Source: Porites lobata (taxonomy: Eukaryota; Cnidaria; Anthozoa; Scleractinia; Poritidae). From it: DNA of 64,000 nucleotides. Position 1 is the first letter of the stretch. Each line of letters starts with the position of its first letter. Location of the stretch: contig CALNXK010000155.1 of the NCBI GenBank assembly GCA_942486035.1, positions 741,501-805,500 on the forward strand, written 5' to 3'. The notes beneath the pieces were generated by a model, which saw only the letters and a list, made by a program, of their open reading frames with translations, did not search any database and had not been told where the DNA came from. A program made the position numbers and the translations under genes. Of the stretch, positions 62,101 to 64,000 are shown piece by piece.

Positions 62101-64000
62101 TGCAGCACTTTTATTTTTTCCAATAAACCACCCGCAAGATGTGGTATTTCTACGCGCTTCTTCTTGGTTATAGTAGATGATGACTGATTCGTTCGTTTTT
62201 CATAATTCCATATATGGTAGCCAACGTCTCCAATAGTTATTCTTGATGATGAATGGTTTGAGGAAGGAACATTAAGATGTAAAGAAGCCTCCAATAAATG
62301 GCTACCGACTTTCCTCGGCGTTGCCTTTGAACCATCAATGGAGAAATTAAGTCTCTCATAAAAGGCGGTGCTGGACACGGGCAAACTTCGGACGCGTATA
62401 CTTGCACTAGGGGACAACGGCAAGGCAAATGAAGATTTCTCTGACCCGGAAGAAAGAGCCTCTGAAGACAGCTGGGTGATAAGTACGTTTTTATTAACTA
62501 AGGAAGACTTCGTCTGTAATAAAGAAGTAGCCTGTGATCTGGTCCTTGTATTTTGTATAGATGTCCTGCTACTGATCTTGTTAACTGTAGGAGTCTTGAT
62601 CGTATTCAATGCGGTTTTGAAACGTTTCAACGATACAAACTGGTCATTGACACTGTCTGTGCTCGTTTGTAAAATAAAAGCTTTTGTGGCTACGACAGGC
62701 AGTGTATTTTCACCACTGAAAAGAGGTGTCTCGAAAAACTTAAAAAATGGATAAACGGTACTGGTTACCACTAAATAACTAGATGACGCTAAAATTGGAG
62801 TAGCTCTTCTTGTCTGGGACGTAGAGGGTAGACTAGAGCTTGAAATCGCGCCACCCCTGCTCACTGTATGACGCGCCCTGAATGTCTGTACCCCGAAGGC
62901 GTTACTTGTCAAACGTTGTAGCTTCATCCGCGTATTTTCATGAATAGACATCACGGTGTGTATGATCTTCTTAGATGACAAGGATGAAGAATGTGAGAAC
63001 AAAATGTCTAGAAGTCCATTTGTTCGCGGGGAAGTATGGCTCAAAAACGAAACGCTGTGACTACTGTTGACTTTCATTGTGGAGGCTAGCGGTTTCATTG
63101 ATACGTCGGTTGTCCCGATTGACTTTTTACTACTTTCAGTTTCTTTATCGCTGCTTAATTCAACTGCCTTTCTTGTCTTTGTATCTTTATAGTATGATGA
63201 AAAAGATTGAGTAGTGAAAGTAGCGTTTAATCCAGCGATCTCCTGCCTTTTATACTCGTTAAAACTACCTTTAAGCTGTGTGCTAGTCTTCCCCAATGAA
63301 GTAGAGGTAATATGACCAAGTGTATTTCTATGAGCGACAACAGAGCTACTTGGAATGGAAGGACCGTTTTTGGAACTGGAAAGTTCCATACTTTTTGTTT
63401 TGAGCGCACTTACTGAAGAGTGAAGTGGAAAGGCTGAACGGAATGCTCCGGTGTATGATTTTCCTTGAAATGGCGATGGCTTTACTTTAGCTTTTGATGG
63501 CTGTGACCGAGAAGCATAAACTGTGATGTTCATCATACGTAGGAGGTCCTTTCTGTTGAAAGCAACTTTAAGATTCGAGTCGACGGAAGAAAGTCTGTCG
63601 CTGTTAGTCGAGGGTGTGCTTTTGTCTTCTTTATGGACAGCACTACTTGGTTTAACTGTTTTCGATAAAGTGTAATTAACAATAGTGGACGTGTTTATTG
63701 AGTTTATTACAGTCAATCCCGTTACTGACGGGAACACGCTTCGCTTGATTAAGGGCGATTTAGGGACCACCGTACGGGGTTGATTTGAAGGTCCTTCAAC
63801 CTGACTTGCAATTTCCCATGATTTTTGTACACTGGTCGATGCCACTCCAGCTATTGTTTGTATAGAAGACGACGGTAGCCTACGGTAATTTATAAGTCTG
63901 TCTGCCTTGCCAGTTATGTATTGCCTCCTTACGATTGCGGTGATGGGGGACGCATTAAGACGCAATATTACTGGAGTAGAAAATACGTTCGGCGAGCTCG
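35000..64000 (-). CDS. Gene A: giant MANSC/LamG/EGF/Ig single-pass membrane protein (5' partial, 20 exons seen)
   Basis: Whole-locus entry; exons are listed separately. Visible coding sequence is about 18.6 kb (about 6,200 residues) and is still open at the window edge, so the signal peptide lies outside. Domain order is: Ser/Thr-rich mucin-like region, nine MANSC, charged and coiled-coil region, basic linker, LamG-like, two MANSC, second LamG-like, mucin-like spacer, MANSC, MANSC, a two-MANSC exon, Thr-rich and His-rich linkers, three EGF, Ig I-set, three EGF, transmembrane helix and start of a basic cytoplasmic tail. Nineteen introns have GT-AG ends. All extracellular introns are in phase 1 and every internal exon between them is a multiple of three, which supports the chain. 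MANSC with EGF, LamG and Ig modules suggests an adhesive cell-surface or matrix protein; no catalytic domain is seen. The exon after 35000 was not resolved. Confidence 0.82.
35703..35825 (-). CDS. Gene A exon 19: calcium-binding EGF-like domain 6
   Basis: 123 nt, phase 1 to 1, acceptor TGTGTGTTTAG, donor GTTG|GTAAGT. DIDEC start and CNNTKGSYNCFC core. The last extracellular module before the membrane. Confidence 0.85.
36524..36646 (-). CDS. Gene A exon 18: calcium-binding EGF-like domain 5
   Basis: 123 nt, phase 1 to 1, acceptor TGACATCTTCAG, donor ACAG|GTACGG. DVDEC start and CHNTAGSFTCSC core. Confidence 0.84.
36908..37030 (-). CDS. Gene A exon 17: calcium-binding EGF-like domain 4
   Basis: 123 nt, phase 1 to 1, acceptor ATTCACTTTTAG, donor CAAG|GTACTT. 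DFNEC start and CVNTHGSFRCEC core. Confidence 0.84.
37133..37411 (-). CDS. Gene A exon 16: immunoglobulin I-set domain
   Basis: 279 nt, phase 1 to 1, acceptor TTTTTTTGTAG, donor ACAG|GTATAT. A complete Ig fold: the first cysteine in GIFHCRARGHPPP, the core IAWASGP tryptophan, RILPTGSLVIG, and DQGMYRCVASNPAG with the tyrosine-corner cysteine. One domain in one exon, typical of adhesion proteins. Confidence 0.88.
38033..38092 (-). CDS. Gene A exon 15: 20-residue linker
   Basis: 60 nt, phase 1 to 1, acceptor TTTATTTTCAG, donor GAAA|GTAAGC. It encodes a short polar linker (DITEVGSKKDQDHPPVAGLE) between EGF 3 and the Ig domain. Its small size lowers confidence, but it rejoins both neighbours in frame. 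Confidence 0.6.
38254..38376 (-). CDS. Gene A exon 14: calcium-binding EGF-like domain 3
   Basis: 123 nt, phase 1 to 1, acceptor TTATTTCAG, donor TTAG|GTATGT. DLNEC start and CHNTPGSYECSC core, a cbEGF with the Asx-hydroxylation consensus. Confidence 0.85.
38753..38875 (-). CDS. Gene A exon 13: calcium-binding EGF-like domain 2
   Basis: 123 nt, phase 1 to 1, acceptor ATTTTTGCAG, donor GACG|GTAAAT. It starts DVNEC and contains CVNDEGSFRCEC, the cbEGF signature with the Asx-hydroxylation consensus. It is one of five exons of exactly 123 nt. Confidence 0.85.
39636..39767 (-). CDS. Gene A exon 12: EGF-like domain 1
   Basis: 132 nt, phase 1 to 1, acceptor TTCCAACTTAG, donor GAAG|GTAATT. One EGF-like module with six cysteines (CLAKRYGC, C, CMC and a final C). 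It lacks the D-x-D/N-E-C start of the calcium-binding EGFs downstream. Confidence 0.8.
40193..40300 (-). CDS. Gene A exon 11: His-rich mini-exon
   Basis: 108 nt, phase 1 to 1, acceptor CTTCTTTTTAG, donor AAAG|GTAATA. It encodes about 36 residues ending in a His/Lys-rich stretch (HLHKNKLHKHYHHHKG). This could bind metal or act as a pH-sensitive linker; that is inference. Confidence 0.62.
40463..40546 (-). CDS. Gene A exon 10: Thr-rich mini-exon
   Basis: 84 nt, phase 1 to 1, acceptor ATATTTTACAG, donor GAAG|GTGAGC. It encodes about 28 residues rich in Thr, Lys and Pro. It is probably an O-glycosylated linker between the MANSC and EGF parts. Identified from splice sites and frame only. Confidence 0.62.
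41306..42115 (-). CDS. Gene A exon 9: two MANSC domains in one exon
   Basis: 810 nt, phase 1 to 1. The acceptor is CTTCTTTTCAG and the donor CAAG|GTATGC. After a Thr/Pro-rich lead come two MANSC domains, with CIEKCC, CHLAYV, CYTVTC and then CVGLCC, CDLAYT, CYTVKC. This is the only exon outside the giant exon to hold two copies. Confidence 0.85.
42404..42626. mobile_element. Hairpin MITE with about 50-bp arms
   Basis: Left arm AGGGAGCTTAAGCAGCAGCG and right arm CGTCTTTGCTTAAGGTCCCT are inverted for about 50 bases. The arms include CGTCAACCGGAAGTG and its complement. Flanked by AAT on both sides. In the gene A intron between exons 9 and 8. Confidence 0.68.
42845..43306 (-). CDS. Gene A exon 8: MANSC domain
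   Basis: 462 nt, phase 1 to 1. The acceptor is TTTTAACCTCCAG. The donor AAAG|GTTGGT is weaker than its neighbours but keeps the frame. It encodes one MANSC domain (VTLVGGLRAGNF, CVRRCC, CDVAIL, CFALQC). An alternative GTACTT donor five bases further would shift the phase and is disfavoured. Confidence 0.8.
43537..43713. mobile_element. Pogo/Tigger-like MITE
   Basis: Left end CAGTGGAACCTCGATATAAC and right end TTATATCGAGGTTTTCCCTG are inverted, preceded by TA. The terminal pattern CAGT-GGAACCTCGATATAACG is typical of pogo-type elements. It sits about 38 bp from the exon 7 donor of gene A. Confidence 0.7.
43752..44996 (-). CDS. Gene A exon 7: LamG-like domain 2 (rest), mucin-like spacer, MANSC
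   Basis: 1,245 nt, phase 1 to 1. The acceptor is a long T run then GCAG, and the donor GGGG|GTAAGT. It completes the LamG fold (EAVTIALWVNL, WYHVVATYD, RVFLNGDLVG, LLGYMDEIYIF). A Ser/Thr/Pro-rich spacer of about 150 residues and one MANSC domain (CMDICC, CSVAYM, CFAISC) follow. A hairpin MITE lies only about 38 bp past the donor. Confidence 0.85.
45368..45559 (-). CDS. Gene A exon 6: start of LamG-like domain 2
   Basis: 192 nt, phase 1 to 1. The acceptor is TTTTTGTAG|CT and the donor CAAG|GTAATT. It encodes a Pro-rich lead and the first beta strands of the second LamG domain (LSLYLGFDHV, DGSGLNNDARL). The matching part of LamG domain 1 is fused into its single exon, so the intron between this exon and the next is absent there. 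Confidence 0.78.
45977..46360 (-). CDS. Gene A exon 5: MANSC domain
   Basis: 384 nt, phase 1 to 1. The acceptor is TTCCTCACAG and the donor CAAG|GTAAGA. A short Pro-rich lead is followed by one MANSC domain (CIELCC, CDFVML, CHTVRC, ending ISFVSRQ). The usual AFML segment is replaced by a Lys/Arg-rich stretch, and the start reads LRDGWNAG. Confidence 0.83.
47065..47724 (-). CDS. Gene A exon 4: Thr-rich spacer plus MANSC domain
   Basis: 660 nt, phase 1 to 1. The acceptor is CTGTTTAAAG|GT and the donor CAAG|GTAAGT. The first half is a Thr/Ser/Pro-rich mucin-like spacer with many TTT and TTP runs. The second half is one MANSC domain with the CLKLCC, CDLVFM, CYAVDC and C-x-PVPS landmarks, ending in VYYVTR. 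The glycines of the usual LRGG motif become LRGR. Confidence 0.84.
47773..47940. mobile_element. Hairpin MITE, relative of the 9.7-kb copy
   Basis: Starts AGTGCGTTCCTTGGGATGAT and ends with the near-inverse ATGCCAAAGGAAAGCACCTT. The interior shares ATGATCCGAGATCACTC with the copy at 9684-9845. It lies in the gene A intron just upstream of exon 4. Confidence 0.55.
48560..49186 (-). CDS. Gene A exon 3: LamG-like (concanavalin-fold) domain 1
   Basis: 627 nt, phase 1 to 1. The acceptor is TTTTCTATCCCAAAG and the donor GCAG|GTAACA. The protein carries the usual signs of a LamG/pentraxin-like jelly roll: LVLHIGFE, EAITIALWLKLD, WLHVAATYDA, KIILNGEVF and a final GLMDEFYMYNHAL strand. The whole domain sits in one exon, unlike the second LamG domain of this gene. 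Likely a carbohydrate- or protein-binding module, by family knowledge. Confidence 0.82.
50673..51485 (-). CDS. Gene A exon 2: basic Ser/Lys-rich linker
   Basis: 813 nt, phase 1 to phase 1. The acceptor is TTTTTATTTAG at 51486-51487 and the donor GAAG|GTACGA. It encodes about 271 residues rich in Lys, Arg, Ser and Pro with no cysteine module recognised. A predicted helix near VADSVVKEVTKEF is visible. The composition resembles the tail of the preceding giant exon. An unspliced reading would stop at 50620, but the donor is good and the next exon continues in frame. Confidence 0.75.
52013..64000 (-). CDS. Gene A exon 1 in window: giant exon, mucin-like region plus nine MANSC domains
   Basis: One reading frame without a stop for at least 11,988 nt, still open at the right edge, so its true 5' end is unknown. 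Numbering codons from 63965, residues 1 to about 990 are Ser/Thr-rich and mucin-like. Nine MANSC domains start near residues 999, 1143, 1271, 1525, 1699, 1957, 2341, 2509 and 2631 (about 60.97, 60.54, 60.15, 59.39, 58.87, 58.09, 56.94, 56.44 and 56.07 kb). They are separated by Ser/Thr or Lys-rich linkers. A short coiled coil (about 55.35-55.45 kb), a Lys/Glu/Asn-rich repeat region (53.64-54.44 kb) and a very basic end with three helix-like IYSR-type segments follow. The donor reads CTG|GTATGT at 52012/52011, phase 1, and joins the 51485 exon in frame. Confidence 0.88.
53640..54440 (-). repeat. In-frame tandem repeat in the giant exon, about 260-bp unit
   Basis: Three imperfect copies encode a unit with SKQKSKEKIxDFNQ, VSKHRSNF, DQPxxN and EFNI, then a Lys/Glu-rich end with KKPERPxWIGSK. 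The repeat expands the charged part of the protein and keeps the reading frame. Confidence 0.75.

Noticed and set aside
62368..62754. Plus-strand ORFs opposite the giant exon (also 61828-62187 and 56335-56835)
   Set aside because: Antisense shadows of a Ser/Thr-rich coding exon, with no domain of their own.
7390..64000. Cysteine-rich modules as venom or toxin peptides
   Set aside because: The cysteine spacing is that of MANSC repeats in large membrane or matrix proteins, not of short cnidarian toxins. The genes have EGF, Ig, LamG and transmembrane parts.

Overview
The window is eukaryotic and looks like nuclear DNA of an anthozoan cnidarian, probably a stony coral or close relative. This is inferred, not searched. 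It is AT-rich and has GT-AG introns almost all in phase 1, modular extracellular domains, tRNA-derived SINEs and many short hairpin MITEs. All recognisable genes lie on the minus strand and share one cysteine-rich module. Its pattern is C-x3-C-C-x4-C-x9-C-x4-C-x5-C, preceded by a TLRGGxNAGxF-like segment and a first cysteine. This is the spacing I recall for the MANSC (MANEC) domain of KIAA0319-type proteins. I count 26 copies.

Right to left (5' to 3' for the genes). Gene A (64000 to about 35000) is 5'-incomplete. It opens with a single uninterrupted exon of at least 11,988 nt, encoding a Ser/Thr-rich mucin-like region, nine MANSC domains and a long charged tail. Nineteen further exons follow: a basic linker, a LamG-like domain, two MANSC, a second LamG-like domain split by an intron, four more MANSC, a His-rich linker, three EGF, one Ig, three EGF and a transmembrane segment. 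At least 6,200 residues are visible. Gene B (29532 to 21727) has a signal peptide, four MANSC domains and an acidic Ser-Gly repeat tail resembling a glycosaminoglycan attachment region. It ends at a stop codon without a transmembrane segment. Gene C (18308 to about 7390) has a signal peptide, seven MANSC domains, a Pro/Gln linker, a transmembrane helix and a short basic then acidic tail. Its last exon is uncertain.

The exon models are internally consistent. Every internal extracellular exon flanked by phase 1 introns is a multiple of three, and each junction rejoins the reading frame. Genes B and C look like tandem paralogues; gene A carries the same module in a larger receptor- or matrix-like architecture. 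No enzymatic domain is seen. The likely role is cell-surface or extracellular-matrix adhesion, but this is inference.

The remainder (about 1-6100, 18.4-21.6 kb, 29.6-34.9 kb and the introns) holds no convincing gene. It contains SINE copies, a decayed non-LTR retrotransposon fragment, microsatellites, and MITEs of several types, some nested, with readable 9-bp or TA target duplications.
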